A stretch of 64,000 nucleotides of DNA from ZC4RG30 sp963812195 (GCA_963812195.1 CAWEUI010000017.1:109597-173596); one strand, 5' to 3'; numbered from the stretch's first letter, positions 35,137 through 45,452 are shown. Program-made: numbers and translations. The notes: generated by a model not told the origin, from the sequence alone.

Positions 35137-36416
35137 TTATTCGTAACGCAGGGCGTCGATGGGGGTGAGATTGGCCGCCTTGCTGGCCGGCAGGATGCCG
35201 AAAACCATGCCTATCAGCATCGAGAACAGGCAGGCGCCGACCACGGCCCACCACGGCACCGAAGGCGGTGGGAAATTGGGTATGAGCGCGGCCACCCCAT
35301 AGGCGAGCGCGAAGCCGATGAGCATGCCGATGATGCCGCCGATGACCGCCAGCACCATTGCCTCGATCAGGAACTGCAACAGGATGAAACGGCGCGGCGC
35401 ACCCAGTGCCTTGGCGATGCCGATCTCGCGGGTACGTTCGGTGACCGACACCAGCATGATGTTCATGATGCCGATGCCGCCCACCAGCAGCGAGATACCG
35501 ACCACGCCGCCGACCACCAGCGTGACCAGGCTGGTGATCTGCGCAAACGTCTTGGCGATGGAGTCGGAGGCAGAGACCTGGAAGTCGTCCGGGTCACCGG
35601 CCTTGATGCCGTGCGCCTGGCGGATCAGCGCGATTATGCGCTGCTTCACATTCTCCACCGCGTCCGGATCGCTGACCACGAAGGTCACCTGATAGTTCGC
35701 GATTGACCATGGTGCCGGAAAACGCCAGCGCGGTTTCGTATGGCATCAGCACGAACTGGTCCAGGTTCTGGCCGAATACCTCGCCGCGCGGCTCCATCAC
35801 GCCAACGACCTTGAACCATTCGCGGCCGATCTGCACGAACTGCCCTTCCGGGCGATCGGGCATCTTCAGGTCCTCTCTTATCTTGTCTCCCAGCACGACC
35901 ACGCGGCGGCCGGTGTCATTGTCGCTCTTGGTGATGAAGCGGCCGGTGCGTGGAAACAGCGATTGCACGTCCTGCAGACTGGCCGTGGTACCGAAGAACT
36001 GCCCGGTGGCGCTCTGCGAACCCCAGGTCACCTGGCTTGCGCCCGCGGGAACGACGGGCGTGATGTACTTGATACCGTCGACACGGTAACGCAGCAAGTC
36101 CAGGTCGGTGCGCTTCAAGCGGTTGATCTGGCCGCGCAACTGGTCTTCCAGTGGCGTATAGGCCTGCAAGGTCAGCGTGTTCGAACCCAGGCCCTCGAAC
36201 AGCTGCGAGATGCGGCTGGACAGGCCCTGCACCATGGCGATGACGCAGATCACCGAGGCCACGCCGATGATGATGCCGAGCATGGTCAGAAAGCTGCGCA
36301 GGCGGTGCGACTGGATGGCCGACAACGCCGAACGCAGGCACTCCTGCACGGCATACAGCAGCTTGCGCGAGGCGCCGGCTTCCTCGAGCAGATTGGCAGG
36401 CGCGCTGGCGGCCGGA

Positions 36417-36424
<8 letters not shown>
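35137..36424 (-). CDS. MacB-type ABC transporter permease, frameshifted
   Basis: The N-terminal part (36424 to about 35705) has the first helix (LTMLGIIIGVASVICVIAMVQGL) and a long periplasmic domain, as in MacB/FtsX permeases. The C-terminal part (to 35137) holds three helices and the FtsX signature (TERTREIGIAKALGAPRRFILLQFLIEAM), but in another frame. Removing one base near 35699-35705 gives MVN-ANYQVTFVVSDPD. Together with the adjoining ATPase and HlyD-like adaptor it forms a tripartite efflux system. In MacB the ATPase and permease are fused; here they are separate genes overlapping by eight bases. The substrate is unknown. Confidence 0.88.
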
Positions 36425-37087
<663 letters not shown>

Positions 37088-37091
<4 letters not shown>

Positions 37092-38311
37092 GGCTTTGCC
37101 GCAGCATCCGCCGTACCGGTTTGTTCCGTGTCGGCGCTCTGCGCCGCCTCGGTGACATGGTCGCCATCGTTCAGGAAGCGCAATACCCGCGCCGGTCCGA
37201 CCACGATGCGGGCGCCGGCCTCGACGCCCCTGGTAATGGCGATGAAGTTGTCGTCGGCAATGCCCGTTTCGACATCCTTCTGATGCGCTCGCCCGTCTTC
37301 CACGACAAACAGACTGGCCTTGGCCGGCTGATCCCGCTCATCGGATTCCTCGTAGCGAACCGCCTGGACCGGCACCGCGACCACCGGCGTCGCGTCGGTA
37401 CCGCGCGTCTCGATCTCGGCGCGGCAGCTCATGCCCGTGTGGAACTGCAACTCGTCGGACGCATCGAGGCGGATCTTCACCGGGTAGGTCTTGCCCTGGC
37501 CCTGCACCTGGCGCGGCGAGACGGCTACCGTCTCCACTACCCCGTGCCAGGACTTGTCCGGAAACGCCGCCGGCACGATCTTCGCTGTCTGGCCCGGCAC
37601 CACGCGGGCAACGTCGGTCTCGTTGACGTTGACCTCGGCATACAGGTTCGAGGTATCGGCGATCGTGAGCAGGTCCGAACCGGCAATGCTGACCGCGCTG
37701 GGCACGGCCGTCTCGCCTTCCTTGATGGTGAGCTTGGTCACGCGGCCATTGATGGGTGAGCGCAGTTCCGTCTTGGCAAGCTGCTCGCGGGCCTGCTTGA
37801 GCTGGGCCTGGGTCTGCAATGCCATCTGCTCGGTGCTGCTGAGCTGAACCTTGGCCTGATCGCGCTTGGTGCGCATGTCGTCGAAGGTGCCGGCATCGAC
37901 CACGCCGGTGGCGCGCAGCTTCTGGTAGCGCTCGAAGTTGGTCTCGGCCATGTCCGCGGTCAGGCGCTGCTGTTCGATGGCCAGCTTCGATTGGGCCAGG
38001 CTGGCCGAGAGCTGATCGACCTGCGCCTGCACGGTGGCCGGGTCCAGCCGCAGCAGCAGCTCGCCCTGCTTCACGCGGTCGCCTTCCTTCACGTACAGGT
38101 TCTTCACGCGACCCATCACCTCCGAGACCATGTTGATCTCGGTCTGGTAGGTGAGGCTGCCGGAGGCCAGGATGGTCGGGGTGATGACGTGGGTCTGGAC
38201 CGTCTGGATGTCGGCTTGCTTGGCGTCGCCGCCGCGGCGGGTCGCGATGACCACCGCTGCCAGCGCCAACACGACGCCGACGAGGATCAGAGTCTTCTTG
38301 CCTGTGCTCAT
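37088..38311 (-). CDS. MacA/HlyD-type efflux adaptor protein
   Basis: A 407-residue periplasmic adaptor with one N-terminal membrane anchor (TLILVGVVLALAAVVIA), a split lipoyl domain (GRVKNLYVKEGDRVKQGELLLRLDP and RSPINGRVTKLTIKEGE), a helical hairpin between them, and beta-barrel and membrane-proximal domains (LYAEVNVNETDVARVVPGQTA). It links the inner-membrane MacB-like transporter to an outer-membrane channel encoded elsewhere. ATG 38311 is used. A palindromic region lies just upstream and may control the operon. Confidence 0.92.
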
Positions 38312-38357
38312 TGACGTCCCGCCAGCCTGGGTTCCGAGAAAAGGGAAAAATAAGGTG

Positions 38358-38390
38358 CCTGATACTATATCAGCTACCTGATATCGACAA
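38358..38390 (-). promoter_or_regulatory. Palindromic operator/promoter of the macAB-like operon
   Basis: Contains the inverted repeat CTGATACTATATCAG (38359-38373) and a second CCTGATA copy (38377-38383), 19 bases from the first. On the minus strand the repeats overlap a -10-like TATAGT (38369-38364) and a -35-like TTGTCG (38390-38385), although the 15-base spacing is short. A dimeric repressor (for example TetR or PadR type) binding over the promoter is a reasonable guess. No repressor gene adjoins it. Confidence 0.5.
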
Positions 38391-38421
38391 GCCGCGCCGG
38401 ACCGGCGCGGCACGGCTCAGG

Positions 38422-39117
38422 TCAGCGGAGCGAAAACACGGCCCAGAGGCCGAAAACCAGGGCCCAGGGGATGCCCACGAACAGCACCGCAAACAGCCAG
38501 CTGCGGCCCGACCAGGCCTTGATGCCGATCACGGAGAGCACCAGCCCGGCGAGCTGGAACAGGTCGATGTTCGTGAACAGGCTGAAGCCCGGCTCACCGA
38601 TGGAGCGGTGGAAGATCAGCGCGTTCAGCGACAGCGGCTTCAGGGCCTCCTGGCCGAGCTGGCTGGTTTGCGAGGTCGCCAGCACCAGCACCCCGGCGAG
38701 GGTGCCACCGACGAGCGGCCATACCGCAACCCAGCACGTGAACGCGTACCACTGACGGAAACTGCGCTCGAAGCCGACGATCTTGCCGACCAGGAAGTTG
38801 TACAGCGCCGGGATCATCAGCACGAGGGGCAGGATGATGGCGATGGCAACCACGCTGGCGCCGATGCGCAGGCCGCGCTGACCCTGGGCCAGTTGCACCT
38901 GGTGGGCAATCTGCTCTTCCGTGAGGCTGCGCGCCAAGGCGTTGTGGCGCAGCTGCTGGTCCATCATCCAGCCAAGATCGACGATGCTCTGATACCAGAT
39001 CGTCGTCACCAGGGTCGCCACGACGAGCAACAGCAGCGCAAACCAGTAGCGCGGCCGCGCGGCGATTTCGGCGAACGCCTTGCGCGGCTCGAACAGCAGC
39101 GCCTGCAGGATACCCAT
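38422..39117 (-). CDS. Yip1-like (DUF1282) membrane protein
   Basis: A 231-residue protein with about five transmembrane helices. It opens GILQALLFEPRKAFAEIAARPRYW, the usual beginning of bacterial Yip1/DUF1282 proteins, in which a short amphipathic segment precedes the first helix. ATG 39117 was chosen because it begins this motif. A longer frame to 39168 lacks similarity. The function of the bacterial family is not established. It lies upstream of the macAB-like operon on the same strand, separated by the operator region. Confidence 0.82.
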   Translation of the reverse strand: MGILQALLFEPRKAFAEIAARPRYWFALLLLVVATLVTTIWYQSIVDLGWMMDQQLRHNALARSLTEEQIAHQVQLAQGQRGLRIGASVVAIAIILPLVLMIPALYNFLVGKIVGFERSFRQWYAFTCWVAVWPLVGGTLAGVLVLATSQTSQLGQEALKPLSLNALIFHRSIGEPGFSLFTNIDLFQLAGLVLSVIGIKAWSGRSWLFAVLFVGIPWALVFGLWAVFSLR

Positions 39118-39207
39118 GTTGTTCACGCGTCTCTCCGTGACCTTCGCTGTCGTGCGCGCATTCTGCACCGTTCCATGTGACTGTGCAGCCGCACCGGCGG
39201 CAACCGA

Positions 39208-40281
39208 TTACCTGCGTCGGCGCGCGGTGCGTGCCCGCCCTTTGGCGGGCGGGCGCCTGCGGGTAGCGACCTTCTTCTTCGCCTTCTGTGCCTTCTTCGG
39301 CTTTCTGGCCGCTGCCTTGCGGCGCTGCGGCTTTTCTTTCAGCAAGCCCTTCTTGGCCAGCTCCGCGGCATAGATGTCCGGCGTGATGGTCTCGGTGGCC
39401 AGGCGCCGGTCCCTGGGCGCCGGCTTCTTCGAAAACGAGGCCAGCATCAATGTGACGCGCTGGCGCACCACCGGCTCGAACTCCGGATGCGACAGGATGT
39501 ACAGGTCGTTGCGGCGAATGCCGGCCAGCACCTGCCGGCCGGCCTCCAGCGGATCCATGGCCGCGGCCATGATGTCGATGGGTTTGGAGCCGGGCTTCAG
39601 CGGCGGCGGCTTGGGCGGCTCGCGCGTCTCGGCGGCGCCATGCGAGGCCGGGCGATTGCGTTCGATGTCGAAGATGCTGGATCGCACCAGACCCGGGCAG
39701 AACACCGACACGCCGATGTTGCGCCCTTCCATCTCGGTGCGCAGCGACTCCATCATGCCCACCACGGCAAATTTGCCGGTGGCATACACGCCCAGCGTGC
39801 CGGCAACGATGCCGGCCGACGAGGACGTCGCCACGAACTGCCCGCCCTCGCCGTGCGCCAGCAGGCGCGGCAGGAACGTGCGGATGCCGTTGAAGATGCC
39901 GTTCACGTTCACATCCAGCGACCAGTCCCAGTCCTGCCAGGACACATCGGACAACAACGCGGGCATACCCACGCCGGCGTTGTTGACCACCAGATGCACG
40001 TTGCCGAACAGCCGCTCGACCTCATCGGCCGCGCGCGGCATGGCCTCGCGGTCGGTGGTGTCGAGCCGGATCGCATGCACGCCCGGATTACCCGGTGCAA
40101 AGGAGGCCAGCGCCGCGTCGCGATGCGCCTCGTTCTTGTAGGTGAACGCCACTTTCATGCCGGCGTCGGACAGCACGCGCGCAATGCCAAGCCCGATGCC
40201 GCTGGAACCGCCGGTGACAAAGGCGGTCTTGCCCTTGACGCTGGCGAGCGGCTTTTGCACCGCCGGTATGGATCCGGACAT
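39208..40281 (-). CDS. SDR-family oxidoreductase with Lys/Arg/Ala-rich C-terminal tail
   Basis: A 357-residue protein. Residues 1 to about 290 form a short-chain dehydrogenase/reductase: cofactor motif VTGGSSGIGLGIAR, NNAGVG, catalytic Ser in ATSSSAGIV and YATGK (YxxxK). The first strand and a basic residue pattern suggest NADP(H). The final 50 or so residues are strongly basic and low-complexity (KPKKAQKAKKKVATRRRPP, ending ARRRR), like histone H1-type tails in some bacteria. Tail function is unknown; nucleic acid or polyanion binding is conceivable. ATG 40281 follows the usual family start. Confidence 0.9.
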   Translation of the reverse strand: MSGSIPAVQKPLASVKGKTAFVTGGSSGIGLGIARVLSDAGMKVAFTYKNEAHRDAALASFAPGNPGVHAIRLDTTDREAMPRAADEVERLFGNVHLVVNNAGVGMPALLSDVSWQDWDWSLDVNVNGIFNGIRTFLPRLLAHGEGGQFVATSSSAGIVAGTLGVYATGKFAVVGMMESLRTEMEGRNIGVSVFCPGLVRSSIFDIERNRPASHGAAETREPPKPPPLKPGSKPIDIMAAAMDPLEAGRQVLAGIRRNDLYILSHPEFEPVVRQRVTLMLASFSKKPAPRDRRLATETITPDIYAAELAKKGLLKEKPQRRKAAARKPKKAQKAKKKVATRRRPPAKGRARTARRRR

Positions 40282-40327
40282 GGTTCCCCCGAATTGATCT
40301 GCAGTGTTGCGGGCAAGCTTAGCGCGT

Positions 40328-40356
40328 TTGCGCCGACCCCAGCGCGGCGCTAGGCT
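40328..40356 (+). promoter_or_regulatory. Promoter of tRNA-Gly
   Basis: TTGCGC (40328-40333), 17 bases, then TAGGCT (40351-40356), 14 bases before the tRNA. The G+C-rich discriminator downstream suits stringent control of a stable RNA. Confidence 0.45.
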
Positions 40357-40370
40357 GTGCGTCCGCCCAG

Positions 40371-40444
40371 GCGGGTGTAGTTCAATGGTAGAACTGCAGC
40401 TTCCCAAGCTGCTAACGTGGGTTCGATTCCCATCACCCGCTCCA
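40371..40444 (+). tRNA. tRNA-Gly (CCC)
   Basis: A 74-base tRNA. Acceptor GCGGGTG pairs with CACCCGC, the D-arm is GTTC...GAAC, the anticodon arm GCAGC-TTCCCAA-GCTGC has anticodon CCC, the T-arm is GTGGG-TTCGATT-CCCAT, and CCA is encoded. Its last base touches the stop codon of the convergent aldo/keto reductase gene. Confidence 0.97.
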
Positions 40445-41395
40445 TCACACTGCGCCGGCACGCTCCAGGTCGGTGATTTCCCCGGATGTGAGAACCAGTT
40501 GCGTTGAACGCACCAGGCTGTCGAGCTGCTCGATGCTGGTCGCGCTGGCAATGGGTGCCGTGACGCCGGCGCGCGCCTGCAGCCAGGCAAGCGCCACTTC
40601 GGCGGGCCGGGCGCCATGCGCGGCCGCGACGCGATCCAGCGCCGCGAGAATGGCCAGACCGCGCGCATCCAGATACTTGCCGACACCGGCGCCACGGGTG
40701 CTCTTGCCGAGGTCCCTGGCGCTGCGGTACTTGCCGGTGAGAAAGCCGCTGGCCAGGCTGAAATAAGTGATGACGCCGAGACCTTCGCTGACGGCCAGGT
40801 CGCGCAACGGGCCTTCGAAGGCGTCGCGCTCGTACAGGTTGTAATGCGGCTGCAGCACCGTATAGCGCGGCAGGCCGGAGTCATCGGCAACCTGCAGCGC
40901 CGCGGCGAGCTGTTCGGCGCTGTGGTTGGAGGCGCCGATGTAACGGACCTTGCCGGCCTTGATCAGCCGCTCGTAGGCACGCAGGGTCTCCTCGACCGGA
41001 ACCTGCGGATCGAAGACATGCGAGAAGTACAGGTCGATGTGATCCGTGCGCAGCCGGCGCAGCGAATCCTCGACCGCGGTTTCGATCCACGCCGCGGACA
41101 GCCCCTGCCGGTCCGGGGCCATCGCCATGCCGACCTTGGTGATCAGTACCACGCGCTCGCGGTTGCCACGCGCGGCCATCCACTGGCCGATGATGGTCTC
41201 GGATTCCCCGCCCTTGTGGCCGGGTGCCCAGACCGAATAGACGTCGGCTGTATCGATGGCCTCGCAGCCGGCCTCGATGAAGCGGTCCAGCACCGCGAAC
41301 GAGGTGTCGCGGTCGGCCGTCCAGCCGAACACATTGCCGCCCAGCACCAGGGGCGAGATCGCGAGCTCCGTGTTGCCGAGCCGGCGCTTGCTCAT
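40445..41395 (-). CDS. Aldo/keto reductase
   Basis: A 316-residue NADP(H)-dependent oxidoreductase of the AKR superfamily (YajO/GpdA-like group). The (beta/alpha)8 barrel has the catalytic Asp and Tyr in EAIDTADVYSVW, Lys in VLITKVG and His in IDLYFSHVFD. It carries the cofactor-binding PIASATSIEQL near the C-terminus. ATG 41395 is used. The substrate is unknown; relatives act on sugars or small aldehydes. Its stop lies directly against the tRNA-Gly 3' end. It follows the class V aminotransferase on the same strand by eight bases, so co-transcription is likely. Confidence 0.93.
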   Translation of the reverse strand: MSKRRLGNTELAISPLVLGGNVFGWTADRDTSFAVLDRFIEAGCEAIDTADVYSVWAPGHKGGESETIIGQWMAARGNRERVVLITKVGMAMAPDRQGLSAAWIETAVEDSLRRLRTDHIDLYFSHVFDPQVPVEETLRAYERLIKAGKVRYIGASNHSAEQLAAALQVADDSGLPRYTVLQPHYNLYERDAFEGPLRDLAVSEGLGVITYFSLASGFLTGKYRSARDLGKSTRGAGVGKYLDARGLAILAALDRVAAAHGARPAEVALAWLQARAGVTAPIASATSIEQLDSLVRSTQLVLTSGEITDLERAGAV

Positions 41396-41403
41396 GACGC
41401 GCG

Positions 41404-42534
41404 TCAGGCCGCCGTAACCTTGTCCAGCGCCGCGGCCAGCTGCCCGACGGTGCGATCGACGTTGTGCCACTTGTCCAGACCGAACAGTCCGATGCGGAAG
41501 GTGCGGAAATCCTCGCCCTCGCCGCATTTGAGCGGCACACCCGATGCGGCCTGCACGCCGGCCGCGACGAACTTCCGGCCGCTCTGGATGTCCGGATCCG
41601 TGGTGTAGCTGACCACCACACCCGGGGCCTTCCAGCCTTCGGCCGCGACACTGGGGAAGCCGCGCGATTCCAGCAACTGGCGCACCTTCGCGCCCAGCTC
41701 GGCCTGCTCCGCACGCAGCTTCTCGAAACCGTAGTCACGCGCTTCGAGCATCGTGTCGCGCAGCCGCAGCAGGCCGTCGGTGGGCATCGTCGCGTGATAG
41801 GCGTGCTGACCATTCTCGTAGCCTTCGGCGATCTGCATCCACTTCTTCAGGTCGCCGGCGAAGGACGAACTCGTGGTCGAGTCGATCGCCTTGCGGGCGC
41901 GCTCGCCCAGCATGACCAGCGCAGCGCATGGCGTACTGCTCCACCCCTTCTGCGGCGCGCTGATCAGCACGTCGACATCGGCGGCCTGCATGTCCACCCA
42001 CTCCGCGCCGGAGGCGATGCAGTCGAGCACGAACAGCGCCCCGACCTCGCGCGCGGCGGCACCGACCGCGCGCACGTAGTCGTCGGAAAGGATGACTCCG
42101 CTGGAGGTTTCCACATGGGGCGCGAACACGATTCCGGGCTTCTGGCCGCGAATGGCCGCGACGACCTCCTCTACCGGGGCGGGCACCCAGGGCGCCTGGG
42201 CACCGCTTGCCTGCTGGCGTGCCTGGCAGATGATCGCCTCGCCCATGCCGCCCATTTCGAGGATCTGCGTCCAGCGATAGCTGAACCAGCCGTTGCGCAC
42301 CACCAGCACCTTCTTGCCATGCACGAACTGGCGCGCCACGGCCTCCATGCCGAAGGTGCCGCCCCCCGGCACCACCACCGCGGTCTGCGCGTGATAGATA
42401 CCCTTCAGGGTCGCGATGATGTCCTGCATGGCCCTGACGAAGCGCCGGGACATGTGGTTCAACGAGCGGTCGGTATAGACCACCGAAAATTCGAGCAGAC
42501 CGTCGGGATCGACGTCGGGCAGCAGGCCGGGCAT
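41404..42534 (-). CDS. Class V PLP-dependent aminotransferase
   Basis: A 376-residue enzyme of the alanine-glyoxylate/serine-glyoxylate aminotransferase family. PLP-binding features include PGGGTFGMEAVARQF, HVETSSGVI, FVLDCIASGAEWVDM and the Schiff-base Lys in SAPQKGWSSTPCAAL. Substrates may include alanine, serine or aminoethylphosphonate-like amines and cannot be told from sequence. It lies between the aldo/keto reductase and the sulfatase on the same strand. Confidence 0.9.
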   Translation of the reverse strand: MPGLLPDVDPDGLLEFSVVYTDRSLNHMSRRFVRAMQDIIATLKGIYHAQTAVVVPGGGTFGMEAVARQFVHGKKVLVVRNGWFSYRWTQILEMGGMGEAIICQARQQASGAQAPWVPAPVEEVVAAIRGQKPGIVFAPHVETSSGVILSDDYVRAVGAAAREVGALFVLDCIASGAEWVDMQAADVDVLISAPQKGWSSTPCAALVMLGERARKAIDSTTSSSFAGDLKKWMQIAEGYENGQHAYHATMPTDGLLRLRDTMLEARDYGFEKLRAEQAELGAKVRQLLESRGFPSVAAEGWKAPGVVVSYTTDPDIQSGRKFVAAGVQAASGVPLKCGEGEDFRTFRIGLFGLDKWHNVDRTVGQLAAALDKVTAA

Positions 42535-42631
42535 GGGTTCTCCGCGTGCGGGCTTTTCAGCCTATCACGCTTTACCGGCCCCGGACCCCGCCCGCAAAGT
42601 GCAACAACTGATGCGCAATTGCGCTTAATTT

Positions 42632-44317
42632 CTAGTAGATCACGCCGTTACGCCGCGCGTAGTTGTCCCACTCGGCCTGCAGGGCGCCGAACTGACGCGG
42701 ATCGCTCCCGGAGCGGTCATTCTGCTCCTCGAAGTCTTCGGCCACGTTGAACAGCTCCCAGTGCCGCTGCTTTGCGGGCAGCGCCTGGTCCCATACCAGT
42801 TTCCAGTCGCCCTGCCGCACGCTGCGGTGACCAAACAGCTCCCAGCCGAAGACCTCGTCATCCGCGTGGACGCTGCGCGCCTTGCCCAGAAACACCGGCA
42901 ACAGCGATACCCCCTGGGGCTGCAGTACCTCCCGGTCGCGATAGCGGCTGCCTGGATGCTGCGTGCCGGCCAGCTCCAGAAACGTGGGCAGCAGATCCAT
43001 CACCGTGCCCATGGCATTGCTGCGCGTACCGGCGGCAACCCTGCCCGGAAAGTGCGCGAATGCCGGCACATGCACGCCACCCTCGAAGGCCGTGGCCTTG
43101 TGGCGGAAGAACGGCGTTGCGCTGACGCTGGCCCAGTTGCGCCCGTACATTACATAGGACGTGGCGCTGCCCAGGTTGTCCAGGCTCTGGTCGTACTCCT
43201 TGCCGACATGGTCCTGGATGTTCTGTGCCAGGTCGCGACGAGCGGCCTCGGCGCCATTGTCCGAACAGAAGAATATGAAGGTGTTCTGGTAGCGGCCGGT
43301 CTTCTTCAGGTAGTCGATGACTTCCCCGACGTAGCGGTCCAGGTCACTGACCATCGCCGCGTAGATTTCCATCTTGCGCGATTCGATCTTCTTCTGGTCG
43401 GCCGTCAGTTCGCTCCAGCGCGGCGTGAAGCGGGCGTTGTCGATCGGCGGCGTATCGCGCGGCACCAGTCCAAGTTCCTTCTGGCGCGCCAGCCGCCTCG
43501 CGTACAGCGCCTCGTAACCATCGTCGTACCAGCCCTTGAACCTGGCGATGGACTCCTTCGGCGCCTGCAGCGGCCAGTGCGGCGCCGTATAGGCCATGTA
43601 GGCAAAGAACGGCTTGCCATCGGCGCGGTCCTGCTCCATGTACTCGAGCATCTTCTTCGTGTAGTCGCGCGTGGTGTACCAGTCGTCTCCCACGTGCACG
43701 ACTGCATCGCCATCCCAGTAGTTGGAAGGCTGCGGACCGCGCCAGTCCCAGCCACCCAGATGCGCGGCGCCATCAAACGATGCGAACACGCGCTTGAAGC
43801 CGCGCGCATGCGGACCGGTATCCACCCTGGCGTCCTCGCTCAGGTGCCACTTGCCGATCATGTAGGTGTCGTAGCCGGCATCCGTGAGCAGCTCGGGCAA
43901 AGTGGCGACGCGGAAATTCAGATAGCCCTCGTACCCTGGCTTGCCCTTCTGGTCCTCGCGCGTTGGCGCGCGCATGACTCCCAGACCCGCCAGATGATTG
44001 TCCATCCCCGACATGATCATCGAGCGCGTCGGGGAGCAGGTCATGTTCGCGTAGAAGTCGGTAAGCAGCATGCCCTGATGGGCGAGCTGGTCCAGGTTCG
44101 GAGTGGGAATCTCCCCGCCGAATGCACCGATGTCGCCGTAGCCCAGGTCATCGGCGAGAATGAACAGGATGTTCGGTCGCCCCGCGCGCAGGTCGGCGTC
44201 GGCCTCTGCTGCGGACCTGCCCCGGCATCCGGCCACGGCCAGCACCATCAAAAGAAGAATGCCGGCCTGTATCCGCCCCCGGACCTGCAGCCGGGCGTCG
44301 CCCGTCGCTTTGAACAT
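42632..44317 (-). CDS. Arylsulfatase-type lipoprotein sulfatase
   Basis: A 561-residue type I sulfatase that hydrolyses sulfate esters. It has a lipoprotein signal with lipobox AVAGC31, so it is probably anchored in the envelope facing the periplasm. Metal-binding Asp residues are in FILADDLGYGD (D56, D57), and the formylglycine cysteine is C94 in CSPTR, the C-x-P-x-R motif. Further active-site Lys and His are in MIGKWHLS, with a C-terminal Asp/Asn in FFCSDNGAE. ATG 44317 has a good Shine-Dalgarno (GGGAGG). A sulfatase-maturing enzyme would be needed but is not in the window. It is divergent from a LysR gene. Confidence 0.95.
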   Translation of the reverse strand: MFKATGDARLQVRGRIQAGILLLMVLAVAGCRGRSAAEADADLRAGRPNILFILADDLGYGDIGAFGGEIPTPNLDQLAHQGMLLTDFYANMTCSPTRSMIMSGMDNHLAGLGVMRAPTREDQKGKPGYEGYLNFRVATLPELLTDAGYDTYMIGKWHLSEDARVDTGPHARGFKRVFASFDGAAHLGGWDWRGPQPSNYWDGDAVVHVGDDWYTTRDYTKKMLEYMEQDRADGKPFFAYMAYTAPHWPLQAPKESIARFKGWYDDGYEALYARRLARQKELGLVPRDTPPIDNARFTPRWSELTADQKKIESRKMEIYAAMVSDLDRYVGEVIDYLKKTGRYQNTFIFFCSDNGAEAARRDLAQNIQDHVGKEYDQSLDNLGSATSYVMYGRNWASVSATPFFRHKATAFEGGVHVPAFAHFPGRVAAGTRSNAMGTVMDLLPTFLELAGTQHPGSRYRDREVLQPQGVSLLPVFLGKARSVHADDEVFGWELFGHRSVRQGDWKLVWDQALPAKQRHWELFNVAEDFEEQNDRSGSDPRQFGALQAEWDNYARRNGVIY

Positions 44318-44415
44318 GCTCCCTCCCACTTGCCGCGCGATCTGCGTCACCTGCCCGGCGGCAAGACAACCTCAGTAGCCGTGACACTGGCAAGCGTCTT
44401 CGGAGACTGCCGTGC

Positions 44416-44486
44416 ATTGCCATAACTTGCCGATGATGGCCTGATTGATTTTGCCGGCTCCGGGTATATCCCATAACTGCGGCAAT
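44416..44486. promoter_or_regulatory. Repeats in the sulfatase/LysR divergent region
   Basis: CCATAACT occurs at 44420-44427 and 44471-44478, in direct orientation and 51 bases apart. The flanks ATTGCC (44416-44421) and GGCAAT (44481-44486) are inverted copies of each other. These may be operator half-sites for the adjacent LysR protein, on the sulfatase side of its start. No textbook T-N11-A palindrome is evident. Confidence 0.35.
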
Positions 44487-44552
44487 CCAGTACTAGCTTG
44501 GAGGGCAAGTGCCCGACGTCATGCGGGTTCTTTAGGCTGGAGGGGTACCCAT

Positions 44553-45434
44553 ATGTACGCGTTCACGTTCCGGCAGCTCGAGGTGTTCCTGGAGATCTGC
44601 CGCGACGGCAATTTCAGTGGCGCAGCAGGCAGGCTGGATGTTTCCCAGCCGGCGATCAGCAACGTGATCCGGGCCCTGGAGTCCCAGCTAGGTGTCGAGC
44701 TGTTCGAAAGACGCCGCGGCTCATCCTGCGTGCTCACGCGTGACGGCATGGCACTGCGCGACTGCACCCAGCAGTTCGTCAACCAGTGCGACAACATCAG
44801 CCGCGGCGTGCGCGGCCGCGCCAGGCCGCTGCAGGTGTTCGCCGGCGCCCACCTGCTGGACGATTATCTGCGGCCGCTGCTGCCGGAGTTCTACGAAGCG
44901 CATCCGCGACTGCAGATGAACTTCCTGTCCGAGAAGGCGCGCGACCAGATCAAACAGGACATCATCGCCGACAAGGTGGATGTCGCGGTGATCACGGCGC
45001 CAGCGGACGAACGACTGGAAGGCTCCGCACTGATCGGCACGATTCCCGCCGGGGTATACGGCACGCACAACTTCCGCGACCACTGTTCGGCAACGGAGCT
45101 GTCTTCACATCCATTCATACTTCCCACGGCGAACAGCCAGCTTGCCAATTCCATGATGCGCCAGCTGGAACTGCATGGAATCCACCCGTCCAGGATCACC
45201 GGATACTTCCCCTATCACGAGCTGCGCGTGCGGCTGGCCAGCCGCGGCAAGGGCCTGCTGTTCGACGTGCAGAGCGTCGTGGACAAGCACGACCAGCGGG
45301 GTCTGCTGCGCATGCTGTTTCCGACCGAACCATGGGAGCGGCGCCTGTACATAAGTCCGCGTCTGGACAGTGCCACGGCAAATGCCGTCTTTGATTTCGT
45401 GTCCGAATCGCTCGGTGTGCGGATGGCAGCCTAG
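44553..45434 (+). CDS. LysR-type transcriptional regulator
   Basis: A 293-residue regulator. The helix-turn-helix is RQLEVFLEICRDGNFSGAAGRLDVSQPAISNVIRALE. The effector domain follows (DVAVITAPADERL). ATG 44553 begins the family-typical TFRQLEVF. It is divergent from the sulfatase gene and precedes the second TonB receptor, so control of organosulfur or sulfate-ester acquisition is plausible but unproven. The effector is unknown. Confidence 0.93.
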   Translation: MYAFTFRQLEVFLEICRDGNFSGAAGRLDVSQPAISNVIRALESQLGVELFERRRGSSCVLTRDGMALRDCTQQFVNQCDNISRGVRGRARPLQVFAGAHLLDDYLRPLLPEFYEAHPRLQMNFLSEKARDQIKQDIIADKVDVAVITAPADERLEGSALIGTIPAGVYGTHNFRDHCSATELSSHPFILPTANSQLANSMMRQLELHGIHPSRITGYFPYHELRVRLASRGKGLLFDVQSVVDKHDQRGLLRMLFPTEPWERRLYISPRLDSATANAVFDFVSESLGVRMAA

Positions 45435-45452
45435 TCCTGATCACCGATAACA

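Noticed and set aside
42761..44425. Plus-strand frame of over 550 codons opposite the sulfatase
   Set aside because: No recognisable motifs and mirror-image composition. The minus strand has a complete sulfatase with catalytic residues.
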